Shown here piece by piece: positions 63,898 to 64,000 of a stretch of DNA of 64,000 nucleotides. The position numbers and the translations under genes were made by a program. How positions within the stretch are numbered: position 1 is the first letter of the stretch; every line of letters begins with the position of its first letter. Source of the stretch: Gammaproteobacteria bacterium (GTDB lineage: Bacteria > Pseudomonadota > Gammaproteobacteria > Berkiellales > Berkiellaceae); contig JACPOY010000013.1 of the NCBI GenBank assembly GCA_016191245.1, positions 99,991-163,990 of the forward strand, read 5' to 3'. The notes beneath the pieces are model-generated. The model was not told the origin of the DNA. It saw only the letters and a list, made by a program, of their open reading frames with translations, and did no database searches.

Positions 63898-64000
63898 CCC
63901 CTCTCCCCTTGCGGGAGAGGGTTAGGGTGAGGGGTGTATAAAATCTGGAGTAATTTTACCCCTTTTACTATTAAGATTGTTTTGACACCCCTCATCCCCA
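63898..64000. repeat. REP pair at the window edge, GGGAGAGGG family
   Basis: Copy at 63898-63934 in the orientation of 48150-48186, and the beginning of an inverted copy at 63987-64000 cut by the window end. They lie after dacB. Confidence 0.85.

Overview
The window looks like a chromosome segment of a low-GC gammaproteobacterium, most likely a member of the Legionellales. The evidence is the mix of genes: an Lss/Lap-like type I secretion locus with LapG and LapD, paired Legionella-style MFS permeases, HrpA, MlaA, an OprO/OprP-type porin, an M61 peptidase and eukaryote-directed-looking proteins. No ribosomal RNA or marker tree is available, so genus is a guess; an amoeba-associated lineage such as Berkiella would fit.

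Layout. 1-1064: remains of an AbiEii-type toxin gene cut off by a decayed IS4-family transposase. 1052-2383: DinF-type MATE exporter. 2388-13393: an integrated element of about 11 kb in the 3' end of a tRNA-Glu gene. It is bounded by a 48-bp perfect direct repeat. It carries a KilA-N protein and a tyrosine integrase at the left, unknown membrane/lipoprotein cargo around an XRE regulator in the middle, and a leftward P4-type replication operon (AlpA-like regulator, Toprim primase, DUF927 ATPase) at the right, with an iteron-like cluster. 13350-15137: tRNA-Glu, tRNA-Ala and gltX.

15261-20359: a LysE exporter, a PAP2 phosphatase, then three paralogous proteins with a protein-kinase-like sequence pattern, one of them frameshifted. 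20577-23938: a C39-peptidase ABC exporter and its HlyD partner (bacteriocin/microcin type). 24030-25850: DUF4156 lipoprotein and an MFS permease. 25941-36407: LapD, LapG, TolC, a LuxR-type regulator, a HlyD adaptor, an RTX-type ABC transporter, a STAS protein and a REC-PP2C phosphatase. Together they form a c-di-GMP-controlled adhesin secretion and release system with an apparent partner-switching input. The large adhesin substrate is not in the window.

36855-64000: mostly housekeeping. It holds MlaA, a porin, a 1373-residue membrane protein of unknown function, HrpA, an M61 peptidase, GlpD, a class II glutamine amidotransferase, a TolC/MFP/ABC/permease export set, a YbaK-HDOD protein, two MFS transporters, a short MscS channel and PBP4 (DacB). 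Several families of dispersed palindromic repeats sit between these genes, one of them running into a coding sequence.

The most unusual items are the kinase-like gene family with its conserved 32-bp upstream element, the tRNA-Glu element with its undescribed cargo and paired repeat sites, the divergent hrpA tail remnant, and coding ends made from palindromes or terminators.
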